Notes under the pieces: model-generated
Told to the model about the DNA's origin: nothing
Database searches by the model: none
What the model saw: only the letters and a program-made list of their open reading frames with translations
DNA from: Nemertoderma westbladi
Lineage: Eukaryota > Xenacoelomorpha > Nemertodermatida > Nemertodermatidae
DNA: 64,000 nucleotides
Reading direction: 5' to 3'
Assembly: GCA_032718475.1 (NCBI GenBank)
Contig: JAUCBJ010008895.1
Span: 1-64,000 of the forward strand
Position numbers and translations under genes: made by a program
In this document: positions 30,109 to 45,000 of the stretch, one piece after another
Layout: each line of letters begins with the position of its first letter
How positions within the stretch are numbered: position 1 is the stretch's first letter

Positions 30109-33099
30109 TATAGCAGACTGCTGGAGAATGTTTCATTCTATAGTCGGTAAGTATAGCAGACTGGCTGGAGAATGTTTCATTCTATAGTCGGTAAGTATAG
30201 CAGACTGCTGGAGAATGTTTCATTCTATCGTCGGTAAGTACAGCAGACTGCTGGAGAATGTTTCATTCTATAGTCGGTAAGTATAGCAGACTGCTGGAGA
30301 ATGTTTCATTCTATAGTTGATAAGTACAGCAGACTGCTGGATAATGTTTCATTCTATAGTCGGTAAGTATAGCAGACTGCTGGAGAATGTTTCATTCTAT
30401 AGTCGGTAAGTACAGCAGACTGCTGGAGAATGTTTCATTCTATAGTCGGTAAGTATAGCAGACTGCTGGAGAATGTTTCATTCTATAGTTGATAAGTACA
30501 GCAGACTGCTGGATAATGTTTCATTCTATAGTTGATAAGTACAGCAGACTGGCTGGAGAATGTTTCATTCTATAGTCGGTAAGTATAGCAGACTGCTGGA
30601 GAATGTTTCATTCTATAGTCGGTAAGTATAGCAGACTGCTGGAGAATGTTTCATTCTATAGTCGGTAAGTACAGCAGACTGCTGGAGAATGTTTCATTCT
30701 ATAGTCGGTAAGTATAGCAGACTGCTGGATAATGTTTCATTCTATATTTAATAAGTACAGCAGACTGCTGGAGAATGTTTCATTCTATAGTCGGTAAGTA
30801 TAGCAGACTGCTGGAGAATGTTTCATTCTATATTTAATAAGTACAGCAGACTGCTAGAGAATATTTTATTCTATAGTTGATAAGTGCAGCAGACTGCTGG
30901 AGAATGTGTCATTCTATAGTTGATAAGTACAGCAGACTGGTTGGATAATGTTTCATTCTATAGTCGGTAAGTATAGCAGACTGCTGGAGAATGTTTCATT
31001 CTATAGTCGGTAAGTATAGCAGACTGGCTGGAGAATGTTTCATTCTATAGTCGGTAAGTATAGCAGACTGCTGGAGAATGTTTCATTCTATAGTCGGTAA
31101 GTATAGCAGACTGGCTGGAGAATGTTTCATTCTATAGTCGGTAAGTATAGCAGACTGCTGGAGAATGTTTCATTCTATAGTCGGTAAGTACAGCAGACTG
31201 CTGGAGAATGTTTCATTCTATAGTCGGTAAGTATAGCAGACTGCTGGAGAATGTTTCATTCTATAGTTGATAAGTACAGCAGACTGCTGGATAATGTTTC
31301 ATTCTATAGTTGATAAGTACAGCAGACTGGCTGGAGAATGTTTCATTCTATAGTCGGTAAGTATAGCAGACTGCTGGAGAATGTTTCATTCTATAGTCGG
31401 TAAGTATAGCAGACTGCTGGAGAATGTTTCATTCTATAGTCGGTAAGTACAGCAGACTGCTGGAGAATGTTTCATTCTATAGTCGGTAAGTATAGCAGAC
31501 TGCTGGAGAATGTTTCATTCTATATTTAATAAGTACAGCAGACTGCTGGAGAATGTGTCATTCTATAGTTGATAAGTACAGCAGACTGGTTGGATAATGT
31601 TTCATTCTATAGTTGATAAGTACATCAGACTGCTGGAGAATGTTTCATTATATAGTCGGTAAGTATAGCAGACTGCTGGAGAATGTTTCATTCTATATTT
31701 AATAAGTACAGCAGACTGCTAGAGAATATTTTATTCTATAGTTGATAAGTGCAGCAGACTGCTGGAGAATTTTTCATTCTATAGTCGGTAAGTATAGCAG
31801 ACTGCTGGAGAATGTTTCATTATATAGTCGGTAAGTATAGCAGACTGCTGGAGAATGTTTCATTCTATATTTAATAAGTACAGCAGACTGCTAGAGAATA
31901 TTTTATTCTATAGTTGATAAGTATAGCAGACTGCTGGAGAATGTGTCATTCTATAGTTGATAAGTACAGCAGACTGGTTGGATAATGTTTCATTCTATAG
32001 TTGATAAGTACAGCAGACTGCTGGAGAATGTTTCATTATATAGTCGGTAAGTATAGCAGACTGCTGGAGAATGTTTCATTCTATATTTAATAAGTACAGC
32101 AGACTGCTAGAGAATATTTTATTCTATAGTTGATAAGTATAGCAGACTGCTGGAGAATGTGTCATTCTATAGTTGATAAGTACAGCAGACTGGCTGGATA
32201 ATGTTTCATTCTATAGTTGTTAAGTACAGCAGACTGCTGGAGAATGTTTCATTCTATAGTTGATAAGTACAGCAGACAGCTGGAGAATGTTTCATTATAT
32301 AGTCGGTAAGTATAGCAGACTGCTGGAGAATGTTTCATTCTATATTTAATAAGTACAGCAGACTGCTAGAGAATATTTTATTCTATAGTTGATAAGTATA
32401 GCAGACTGCTGGAGAATGTGTCATTCTATAGTTGATAAGTACAGCAGACTGGTTGGATAATGTTTCATTCTATAGTTGATAAGTACAGCAGACTGCTGGA
32501 GAATGTTTCATTCTATAGTCGGTAAGTACAGCAGACTGCTGGAGAATGTTTCATTCTATAGTTGATAAGTACAGCAGACTGGTTGGATAATGTTTCATTC
32601 TATAGTTGATAAGTACATCAGACTGCTGGATAATGTTTCATTCTATAGTCGGTAAGTATAGCAGACTGCTGGAGAATGTTTCATTATATAGTCGGTAAGT
32701 ATAGCAGACTGCTGGAGAAGGTTTCATTCTATATTTAATAAGTACAGCAGACTGCTAGAGAATATTTTATTCTATAGTTGATAAGTGCAGCAGACTGCTG
32801 GAGAATGTGTCATTCTATAGTTGATAAGTACAGCAGACTGGTTGGATAATGTTTCATTCTATAGTTGATAAGTACATCAGACTGCTGGATAATGTTTCAT
32901 TCTATAGTCGGTAAGTATAGCAGACTGCTGGAGAATGTTTCATTATATAGTCGGTAAGTATAGCAGACTGCTGGAGAAGGTTTCATTCTATAGTCGGTAA
33001 GTACAGCAGACTGCTGGAGAATGTTTCATTCTATAGTCGGTAAGTATAGCAGACTGCTGGATAATGTTTTATTCTATAGTCGGTAAGTATAGCAGACTG

Positions 33100-36000
33100 G
33101 CTGGATAATGTTTTTTTCTATAGTCGGTAAGTAGAGCAGACTGCTGGATAATGTTTCATTCTATAGTTGATAAGTACAGCAGACTGGTTGGATAATGTTT
33201 CATTCTATAGTTGATAAGTACATCAGACTGCTGGAGAATGTTTCATTCTATAGTCGGTAAGTATAGCAGACTGCTGGATAATGTTTTATTCTATAGTCGG
33301 TAAGTATAGCAGACTGCTGGAGAATGTTTCATTCTATAGTTGATAAGTACAGCAGACTGGCTGGAGAATGTTACATTCTATAGTCGGTAAGTATAGCAGA
33401 CTGCTGGATAATATTTTATTCTATAGTCGGTAAGTATAGCAGACTGGCTGGATAATGTTTTATTCTATAGTCGGTAAGTAGAGCAGACTGCTGGATAATG
33501 TTTTATTATATAGTCGGTAAGTATAGCAGACTGGCTGGATAATGTTTTATTCTATAGTCGGTAAGTAGAGCAGACTGCTGGATAATGTTTTATTCTATAG
33601 TCGGTAAGTATAGCAGACTGGCTGGTTAATGTTTTATTCTATAGTCGGTAAGTAGAGCAGACTGCTGGAGAATGTTTCATTCTATAGTCGGTAAGTATAG
33701 CAGACTGCTGGAGAATGTTTCATTCTATAGTTGATAAGTGCAGCAGATTGGCTGGAGAATGTGTCATTCTATAGTTGAAAAGTACAGCAGACTGGTTGGA
33801 TAATGTTTCATTCTATAGTTGATAAGTACATCAGACTGCTGGAGAATGTTTCATTCTATAGTCGGTAAGTATAGCAGACTGCTGGAGAAGGTTTCATTCT
33901 ATAGTTGATAAGTGCAGCAGACTGCTGGAGAATGTTTCATTCTATAGTCGGTAAGTATAGCAGACTGCTGGATAATGTTTTATTCTATAGTCGGTAAGTA
34001 TAGCAGACTGCTGGATAATGTTTTATTCTATAGTCGGTAAGTAGAGCAGACTGCTGGAGAATGTTTCATTCTATAGTCGGTAAGTATAGCAGACTGCTGG
34101 AGAATGTGTCATTCTATAGTTGATAAGTACAGCAGACTGGCTGGATAATGTTTCATTCTATAGTCGGTAATTATAGCAGACTGCTGGATAATGTTTCATT
34201 CTATAGTTGATAAGTGCAGCAGACTGCTGGAGAATGTTTCATTCTATAGTTGATAAGTACAGCAGACTGGCTGGATAATGTTTCATTCTATAGTCGGTAA
34301 GTATAGCAGACTGCTGGATAATGTTTCATTCTATAGTTGATAAGTACAGCAGACTGGCTGGATAATGTTTCATTCTATAGTCGGTAAGTATAGCAGACTG
34401 CTGGATAATGTTTCATTATATAGTCGGTAAGTATAGCAGACTGCTGGAGAATGTTTCATTCTATATTTAATAAGTACAGCAGACTGCTAGAGAATATTTT
34501 ATTCTATAGTTGATAAGTATAGCAGACTGCTGGAGAATGTGTCATTCTATAGTTGATAAGTACAGCAGACTGGTTGGATAATGTTTCATTCTATAGTTGA
34601 TAAGTACAGCAGACTGCTGGAGAATGTTTCATTCTATAGTCGGTAAGTACAGCAGACTGCTGGAGAATGTTTCATTCTATAGTTGATAAGTACAGCAGAC
34701 TGGTTGGATAATGTTTCATTCTATAGTTGATAAGTACATCAGACTGCTGGATAATGTTTCATTCTATAGTCGGTAAGTATAGCAGACTGCTGGAGAATGT
34801 TTCATTATATAGTCGGTAAGTATAGCAGACTGCTGGAGAAGGTTTCATTCTATATTTAATAAGTACAGCAGACTGCTAGAGAATATTTTATTCTATAGTT
34901 GATAAGTGCAGCAGACTGCTGGAGAATGTGTCATTCTATAGTTGATAAGTACAGCAGACTGGTTGGATAATGTTTCATTCTATAGTTGATAAGTACATCA
35001 GACTGCTGGATAATGTTTCATTCTATAGTCGGTAAGTATAGCAGACTGCTGGAGAATGTTTCATTATATAGTCGGTAAGTATAGCAGACTGCTGGAGAAG
35101 GTTTCATTCTATAGTCGGTAAGTACAGCAGACTGCTGGAGAATGTTTCATTCTATAGTCGGTAAGTATAGCAGACTGCTGGATAATGTTTTATTCTATAG
35201 TCGGTAAGTATAGCAGACTGGCTGGATAATGTTTTTTTCTATAGTCGGTAAGTAGAGCAGACTGCTGGATAATGTTTCATTCTATAGTTGATAAGTACAG
35301 CAGACTGGTTGGATAATGTTTCATTCTATAGTTGATAAGTACATCAGACTGCTGGAGAATGTTTCATTCTATAGTCGGTAAGTATAGCAGACTGCTGGAT
35401 AATGTTTTATTCTATAGTCGGTAAGTATAGCAGACTGCTGGAGAATGTTTCATTCTATAGTTGATAAGTACAGCAGACTGGCTGGAGAATGTTTCATTCT
35501 ATAGTCGGTAAGTATAGCAGACTGCTGGATAATGTTTTATTCTATAGTCGGTAAGTATAGCAGACTGGCTGGATAATGTTTTATTCTATAGTCGGTAAGT
35601 AGAGCAGACTGCTGGATAATGTTTTATTCTATAGTCGGTAAGTATAGCAGACTGGCTGGATAATGTTTTATTCTATAGTCGGTAAGTAGAGCAGACTGCT
35701 GGATAATGTTTTATTCTATAGTCGGTAAGTATAGCAGACTGGCTGGTTAATGTTTTATTCTATAGTCGGTAAGTAGAGCAGACTGCTGGAGAATGTTTCA
35801 TTCTATAGTCGGTAAGTATAGCAGACTGCTGGAGAATGTTTCATTCTATAGTTGATAAGTGCAGCAGATTGGCTGGAGAATGTGTCATTCTATAGTTGAA
35901 AAGTACAGCAGACTGGTTGGATAATGTTTCATTCTATAGTTGATAAGTACATCAGACTGCTGGAGAATGTTTCATTCTATAGTCGGTAAGTATAGCAGAC

Positions 36001-39000
36001 TGCTGGAGAAGGTTTCATTCTATAGTTGATAAGTGCAGCAGACTGCTGGAGAATGTTTCATTCTATAGTCGGTAAGTATAGCAGACTGCTGGATAATGTT
36101 TTATTCTATAGTCGGTAAGTATAGCAGACTGCTGGATAATGTTTTATTCTATAGTCGGTAAGTAGAGCAGACTGCTGGAGAATGTTTCATTCTATAGTCG
36201 GTAAGTATAGCAGACTGCTGGAGAATGTGTCATTCTATAGTTGATAAGTACAGCAGACTGGCTGGATAATGTTTCATTCTATAGTCGGTAATTATAGCAG
36301 ACTGCTGGATAATGTTTCATTCTATAGTTGATAAGTGCAGCAGACTGCTGGAGAATGTTTCATTCTATAGTTGATAAGTACAGCAGACTGGCTGGATAAT
36401 GTTTCATTCTATAGTCGGTAAGTATAGCAGACTGCTGGATAATGTTTCATTCTATAGTTGATAAGTACAGCAGACTGGCTGGATAATGTTTCATTCTATA
36501 GTCGGTAAGTATAGCAGACTGCTGGATAATGTTTCATTCTATAGTTGATAAGTGCAGCAGACTGCTGGAGAATGTTTCATTCTATAGTTGATAAGTACAG
36601 CAGACTGGCTGGATAATGTTTCATTCTATAGTTGTTAAGTACAGCAGACTGCTGGAGAATGTTTCATTCTATAGTTGATAAGTACAGCAGACTGCTGGAG
36701 AATGTTTCATTATATAGTCGGTAAGTATAGCAGACTGCTGGAGAATGTTTCATTCTATATTTAATAAGTACAGCAGACTGCTAGAGAATATTTTATTCTA
36801 TAGTTGATAAGTATAGCAGACTGCTGGAGAATGTGTCATTCTATAGTTGATAAGTACAGCAGACTGGTTGGATAATGTTTCATTCTATAGTTGATAAGTA
36901 CAGCAGACTGCTGGAGAATGTTTCATTCTATAGTCGGTAAGTACAGCAGACTGCTGGAGAATGTTTCATTCTATAGTTGATAAGTACAGCAGACTGGTTG
37001 GATAATGTTTCATTCTATAGTTGATAAGTACATCAGACTGCTGGATAATGTTTCATTCTATAGTCGGTAAGTATAGCAGACTGCTGGAGAATGTTTCATT
37101 ATATAGTCGGTAAGTATAGCAGACTGCTGGAGAAGGTTTCATTCTATATTTAATAAGTACAGCAGACTGCTAGAGAATTTTTTATTCTATAGTTGATAAG
37201 TGCAGCAGACTGCTGGAGAATGTGTCATTCTATAGTTGATAAGTACAGCAGACTGGTTGGATAATGTTTCATTCTATAGTTGATAAGTACATCAGACTGC
37301 TGGATAATGTTTCATTCTATAGTCGGTAAGTATAGCAGACTGCTGGAGAATGTTTCATTATATAGTCGGTAAGTATAGCAGACTGCTGGAGAAGGTTTCA
37401 TTCTATAGTCGGTAAGTACAGCAGACTGCTGGATAATGTTTTATTCTATAGTCGGTAAGTATAGCAGACTGGCTGGATAATGTTTTTTTCTATAGTCGGT
37501 AAGTAGAGCAGACTGCTGGATAATGTTTCATTCTATAGTTGATAAGTACAGCAGACTGGTTGGATAATGTTTCATTCTATAGTTGATAAGTACATCAGAC
37601 TGCTGGAGAATGTTTCATTCTATAGTCGGTAAGTATAGCAGACTGCTGGATAATGTTTTATTCTATAGTCGGTAAGTATAGCAGACTGCTGGAGAATGTT
37701 TCATTCTATAGTTGATAAGTACAGCGGACTGGCTGGAGAATGTTTCATTCTATAGTCGGTAAGTATAGCAGACTGCTGGATAATGTTTTATTCTATAGTC
37801 GGTAAGTATAGCAGACTGGCTGGATAATGTTTTATTCTATAGTCGGTAAGTAGAGCAGACTGCTGGATAATGTTTTATTCTATAGTCGGTAAGTATAACA
37901 GACTGGCTGGATAATGTTTTATTCTATAGTCGGTAAGTAGAGCAGACTGCTGGATAATGTTTTATTCTATAGTCGGTAAGTATAGCAGACTGGCTGGTTA
38001 ATGTTTTATTCTATAGTCGGTAAGTAGAGCAGACTGCTGGAGAATGTTTCATTCTATAGTCGGTAAGTATAGCAGACTGCTGGAGAATGTTTCATTCTAT
38101 AGTTGATAAGTGCAGCAGATTGGCTGGAGAATGTGTCATTCTATAGTTGAAAAGTACAGCAGACTGGTTGGATAATGTTTCATTCTATAGTTGATAAGTA
38201 CATCAGACTGCTGGAGAATGTTTCATTCTATAGTCGGTAAGTATAGCAGACTGCTGGAGAAGGTTTCATTCTATAGTTGATAAGTGCAGCAGACTGCTGG
38301 AGAATGTTTCATTCTATAGTCGGTAAGTATAGCAGACTGCTGGATAATGTTTTATTCTATAGTCGGTAAGTATAGCAGACTGCTGGATAATGTTTTATTC
38401 TATAGTCGGTAAGTAGAGCAGACTGCTGGAGAATGTTTCATTCTATAGTCGGTAAGTATAGCAGACTGCTGGAGAATGTGTCATTCTATAGTTGATAAGT
38501 ACAGCAGACTGGCTGGATAATGTTTCATTCTATAGTCGGTAATTATAGCAGACTGCTGGATAATGTTTCATTCTATAGTTGATAAGTGCAGCAGACTGCT
38601 GGAGAATGTTTCATTCTATAGTTGATAAGTACAGCAGACTGGCTGGATAATGTTTCATTCTATAGTCGGTAAGTATAGCAGACTGCTGGATAATGTTTCA
38701 TTCTATAGTTGATAAGTACAGCAGACTGGCTGGATAATGTTTCATTCTATAGTCGGTAAGTATAGCAGACTGCTGGATAATGTTTCATTCTATAGTTGAT
38801 AAGTGCAGCAGACTGCTGGAGAATGTTTCATTCTATAGTTGATAAGTACAGCAGACTGGCTGGATAATGTTTCATTCTATAGTCGGTAAGTATAGCAGAC
38901 TGCTGGATAATGTTTCATTCTATAGTCGGTAAGTATAGCAGACTGCTGGATAATGTTTCATTCTATAGTCGGTAAGTATAGCAGACTGGCTGGTTAATGT

Positions 39001-42000
39001 TTTATTCTATAGTCGGTAAGTAGAGCAGACTGCTGGAGAATGTTTCATTCTATAGTCGGTAAGTATAGCATACTGCTGGAGAATGTTTCATTCTATAGTT
39101 GATAAGTGCAGCAGATTGGCTGGAGAATGTGTCATTCTATAGTTGAAAAGTACAGCAGACTGGTTGGATAATGTTTCATTCTATAGTCGGTAAGTATAGC
39201 AGACTGCTGGATAATGTTTCATTCTATAGTTGATAAGTGCAGCAGACTGCTGGAGAATGTTTCATTCTATAGTCGGTAAGTATAGCAGACTGCTGGATAA
39301 TGTTTTATTCTATAGTCGGTAAGTATAGCAGACTGCTGGATAATGTTTTATTCTATAGTCGGTAAGTAGAGCAGACTGCTGGAGAATGTTTCATTCTATA
39401 GTCGGTAAGTATAGCAGACTGCTGGAGAATGTGTCATTCTATAGTTGATAAGTACAGCAGACTGGCTGGATAATGTTTCATTCTATAGTCGGTAATTATA
39501 GCAGACTGCTGGATAATGTTTCATTCTATAGTTGATAAGTGCAGCAGACTGCTGGAGAATGTTTCATTCTATAGTTGATAAGTACAGCAGACTGGCTGGA
39601 TAATGTTTCATTCTATAGTCGGTAAGTATAGCAGACTGCTGGAGAATGTTTCATTCTATAGTTGATAAGTACAGCAGACTGGCTGGATAATGTTTCATTC
39701 TATAGTCGGTAAGTATAGCAGACTGCTGGATAATGTTTCATTCTATAGTTGATAAGTACAGCAGACTGGCTGGATAATGTTTCATTCTATAGTCGGTAAG
39801 TATAGCAGACTGCTGGATAATGTTTCATTCTATAGTCGGTAAGTATAGCAGACTGCTGGATAATGTTTTATTCTATAGTCGGTAAGTATAGCAGACTGCT
39901 GGAGAATGTTTCATTCTATAGTTGATAAGTACAGCAGACTGGCTGGAGAATGTTTCATTCTATAGTCGGTAAGTATAGCAGACTGCTGGATAATGTTTTA
40001 TTCTATAGTCGGTAAGTATAGCAGACTGGCTGGATAATGTTTTATTCTATAGTCGGTAAGTAGAGCAGACTGCTGGATAATGTTTTATTCTATAGTCGGT
40101 AAGTATAGCAGACTGGCTGGATAATGTTTTATTCTATAGTCGGTAAGTAGAGCAGACTGCTGGATAATGTTTTATTCTATAGTCGGTAAGTATAGCAGAC
40201 TGGCTGGTTAATGTTTTATTCTATAGTCGGTAAGTAGAGCAGACTGCTGGAGAATGTTTCATTCTATAGTCGGTAAGTATAGCAGACTGCTGGAGAATGT
40301 TTCATTCTATAGTTGATAAGTGCAGCAGATTGGCTGGAGAATGTGTCATTCTATAGTTGAAAAGTACAGCAGACTGGTTGGATAATGTTTCATTCTATAG
40401 TTGATAAGTACATCAGACTGCTGGAGAATGTTTCATTCTATAGTCGGTAAGTATAGCAGACTGCTGGAGAAGGTTTCATTCTATAGTTGATAAGTGCAGC
40501 AGACTGCTGGAGAATGTTTCATTCTATAGTCGGTAAGTATAGCAGACTGCTGGATAATGTTTTATTCTATAGTCGGTAAGTATAGCAGACTGCTGGATAA
40601 TGTTTTATTCTATAGTCGGTAAGTAGAGCAGACTGCTGGAGAATGTTTCATTCTATAGTCGGTAAGTATAGCAGACTGCTGGAGAATGTGTCATTCTATA
40701 GTTGATAAGTACAGCAGACTGGCTGGATAATGTTTCATTCTATAGTCGGTAATTATAGCAGACTGCTGGATAATGTTTCATTCTATAGTTGATAAGTGCA
40801 GCAGACTGCTGGAGAATGTTTCATTCTATAGTTGATAAGTACAGCAGACTGGCTGGATAATGTTTCATTCTATAGTCGGTAAGTATAGCAGACTGCTGGA
40901 TAATGTTTCATTCTATAGTTGATAAGTACAGCAGACTGGCTGGATAATGTTTCATTCTATAGTCGGTAAGTATAGCAGACTGCTGGATAATGTTTCATTC
41001 TATAGTTGATAAGTGCAGCAGACTGCTGGAGAATGTTTCATTCTATAGTTGATAAGTACAGCAGACTGGCTGGATAATGTTTCATTCTATAGTTGTTAAG
41101 TACAGCAGACTGCTGGAGAATGTTTCATTCTATAGTTGATAAGTACAGCAGACTGCTGGAGAATGTTTCATTATATAGTCGGTAAGTATAGCAGACTGCT
41201 GGAGAATGTTTCATTCTATATTTAATAAGTACAGCAGACTGCTAGAGAATATTTTATTCTATAGTTGATAAGTATAGCAGACTGCTGGAGAATGTGTCAT
41301 TCTATAGTTGATAAGTACAGCAGACTGGTTGGATAATGTTTCATTCTATAGTTGATAAGTACAGCAGACTGCTGGAGAATGTTTCATTCTATAGTCGGTA
41401 AGTACAGCAGACTGCTGGAGAATGTTTCATTCTATAGTTGATAAGTACAGCAGACTGGTTGGATAATGTTTCATTCTATAGTTGATAAGTACATCAGACT
41501 GCTGGATAATGTTTCATTCTATAGTCGGTAAGTATAGCAGACTGCTGGAGAATGTTTCATTATATAGTCGGTAAGTATAGCAGACTGCTGGAGAAGGTTT
41601 CATTCTATATTTAATAAGTACAGCAGACTGCTAGAGAATTTTTTATTCTATAGTTGATAAGTGCAGCAGACTGCTGGAGAATGTGTCATTCTATAGTTGA
41701 TAAGTACAGCAGACTGGTTGGATAATGTTTCATTCTATAGTTGATAAGTACATCAGACTGCTGGATAATGTTTCATTCTATAGTCGGTAAGTATAGCAGA
41801 CTGCTGGAGAATGTTTCATTATATAGTCGGTAAGTATAGCAGACTGCTGGAGAAGGTTTCATTCTATAGTCGGTAAGTACAGCAGACTGCTGGATAATGT
41901 TTTATTCTATAGTCGGTAAGTATAGCAGACTGGCTGGATAATGTTTTTTTCTATAGTCGGTAAGTAGAGCAGACTGCTGGATAATGTTTCATTCTATAGT

Positions 42001-45000
42001 TGATAAGTACAGCAGACTGGTTGGATAATGTTTCATTCTATAGTTGATAAGTACATCAGACTGCTGGAGAATGTTTCATTCTATAGTCGGTAAGTATAGC
42101 AGACTGCTGGATAATGTTTTATTCTATAGTCGGTAAGTATAGCAGACTGCTGGAGAATGTTTCATTCTATAGTTGATAAGTACAGCAGACTGGCTGGAGA
42201 ATGTTTCATTCTATAGTCGGTAAGTATAGCAGACTGCTGGATAATGTTTTATTCTATAGTCGGTAAGTATAGCAGACTGGCTGGATAATGTTTTATTCTA
42301 TAGTCGGTAAGTAGAGCAGACTGCTGGATAATGTTTTATTCTATAGTCGGTAAGTATAACAGACTGGCTGGATAATGTTTTATTCTATAGTCGGTAAGTA
42401 GAGCAGACTGCTGGATAATGTTTTATTCTATAGTCGGTAAGTATAGCAGACTGGCTGGTTAATGTTTTATTCTATAGTCGGTAAGTAGAGCAGACTGCTG
42501 GAGAATGTTTCATTCTATAGTCGGTAAGTATAGCAGACTGCTGGAGAATGTTTCATTCTATAGTTGATAAGTGCAGCAGATTGGCTGGAGAATGTGTCAT
42601 TCTATAGTTGAAAAGTACAGCAGACTGGTTGGATAATGTTTCATTCTATAGTTGATAAGTACATCAGACTGCTGGAGAATGTTTCATTCTATAGTCGGTA
42701 AGTATAGCAGACTGCTGGAGAAGGTTTCATTCTATAGTTGATAAGTGCAGCAGACTGCTGGAGAATGTTTCATTCTATAGTCGGTAAGTATAGCAGACTG
42801 CTGGATAATGTTTTATTCTATAGTCGGTAAGTATAGCAGACTGCTGGATAATGTTTTATTCTATAGTCGGTAAGTAGAGCAGACTGCTGGAGAATGTTTC
42901 ATTCTATAGTCGGTAAGTATAGCAGACTGCTGGAGAATGTGTCATTCTATAGTTGATAAGTACAGCAGACTGGCTGGATAATGTTTCATTCTATAGTCGG
43001 TAATTATAGCAGACTGCTGGATAATGTTTCATTCTATAGTTGATAAGTGCAGCAGACTGCTGGAGAATGTTTCATTCTATAGTTGATAAGTACAGCAGAC
43101 TGGCTGGATAATGTTTCATTCTATAGTCGGTAAGTATAGCAGACTGCTGGATAATGTTTCATTCTATAGTTGATAAGTACAGCAGACTGGCTGGATAATG
43201 TTTCATTCTATAGTCGGTAAGTATAGCAGACTGCTGGATAATGTTTCATTCTATAGTTGATAAGTGCAGCAGACTGCTGGAGAATGTTTCATTCTATAGT
43301 TGATAAGTACAGCAGACTGGCTGGATAATGTTTCATTCTATAGTCGGTAAGTATAGCAGACTGCTGGATAATGTTTCATTCTATAGTCGGTAAGTATAGC
43401 AGACTGCTGGATAATGTTTCATTCTATAGTCGGTAAGTATAGCAGACTGGCTGGTTAATGTTTTATTCTATAGTCGGTAAGTAGAGCAGACTGCTGGAGA
43501 ATGTTTCATTCTATAGTCGGTAAGTATAGCATACTGCTGGAGAATGTTTCATTCTATAGTTGATAAGTGCAGCAGATTGGCTGGAGAATGTGTCATTCTA
43601 TAGTTGAAAAGTACAGCAGACTGGTTGGATAATGTTTCATTCTATAGTTGATAAGTACATCAGACTGCTGGAGAATGTTTCATTCTATAGTCGGTAAGTA
43701 TAGCAGACTGCTGGAGAAGGTTTCATTCTATAGTTGATAAGTGCAGCAGACTGCTGGAGAATGTTTCATTCTATAGTCGGTAAGTATAGCAGACTGCTGG
43801 ATAATGTTTTATTCTATAGTCGGTAAGTATAGCAGACTGCTGGATAATGTTTTATTCTATAGTCGGTAAGTAGAGCAGACTGCTGGAGAATGTTTCATTC
43901 TATAGTCGGTAAGTATAGCAGACTGTTGGAGAATGTGTCATTCTATAGTTGATAAGTACAGCAGACTGGCTGGATAATGTTTCATTCTATAGTCGGTAAT
44001 TATAGCAGACTGCTGGATAATGTTTCATTCTATAGTTGATAAGTGCAGCAGACTGCTGGAGAATGTTTCATTCTATAGTTGATAAGTACAGCAGACTGGT
44101 TGGATAATGTTTCATTCTATAGTTGATAAGTACATCAGACTGCTGGATAATGTTTCATTCTATAGTCGGTATGTATAGCAGACTGCTGGAGAATGTTTCA
44201 TTATATAGTCGGTAAGTATAGCAGACTGTTGGAGAAGGTTTCATTCTATAGTCGGTAAGTACAGCAGACTGCTGGAGAATGTTTCATTCTATAGTCGGTA
44301 AGTATAGCAGACTGCTGGATAATGTTTTATTCTATAGTCAGTAAGTATAGCAGACTGGCTGGATAATGTTTTTTTCTATAGTCGGTAAGTAGAGCAGACT
44401 GCTGGATAATGTTTCATTCTATAGTTGATAAGTACAGCAGACTGGTTGGATAATATTTCATTCTATAGTTGATAAGTACATCAGACTGCTGGAGAATGTT
44501 TCATTCTATAGTCGGTAAGTATAGCAGACTGCTGGATAATGTTTTATTCTATAGTCGGTAAGTATAGCAGACTGCTGGAGAATGTTTCATTCTATAGTTG
44601 ATAAGTACAGCAGACTGGCTGGAGAATGTTTCATTCTATAGTCGGTAAGTATAGCAGACTGCTGGATAATGTTTTATTCTATAGTCGGTAAGTATAGCAG
44701 ACTGGCTGGATAATGTTTTATTCTATAGTCGGTAAGTAGAGCAGACTGCTGGATAATGTTTTATTCTATAGTCGGTAAGTATAGCAGACTGGCTGGATAA
44801 TGTTTTATTCTATAGTCGGTAAGTAGAGCAGACTGCTGGATAATGTTTTATTCTATAGTCGGTAAGTATAGCAGACTGGCTGGTTAATGTTTTATTCTAT
44901 AGTTGGTAAGTAGAGCAGACTGCTGGAGAATGTTTCATTCTATAGTCGGTAAGTATAGCAGACTGCTGGAGAATGTTTCATTCTATAGTTGATAAGTGCA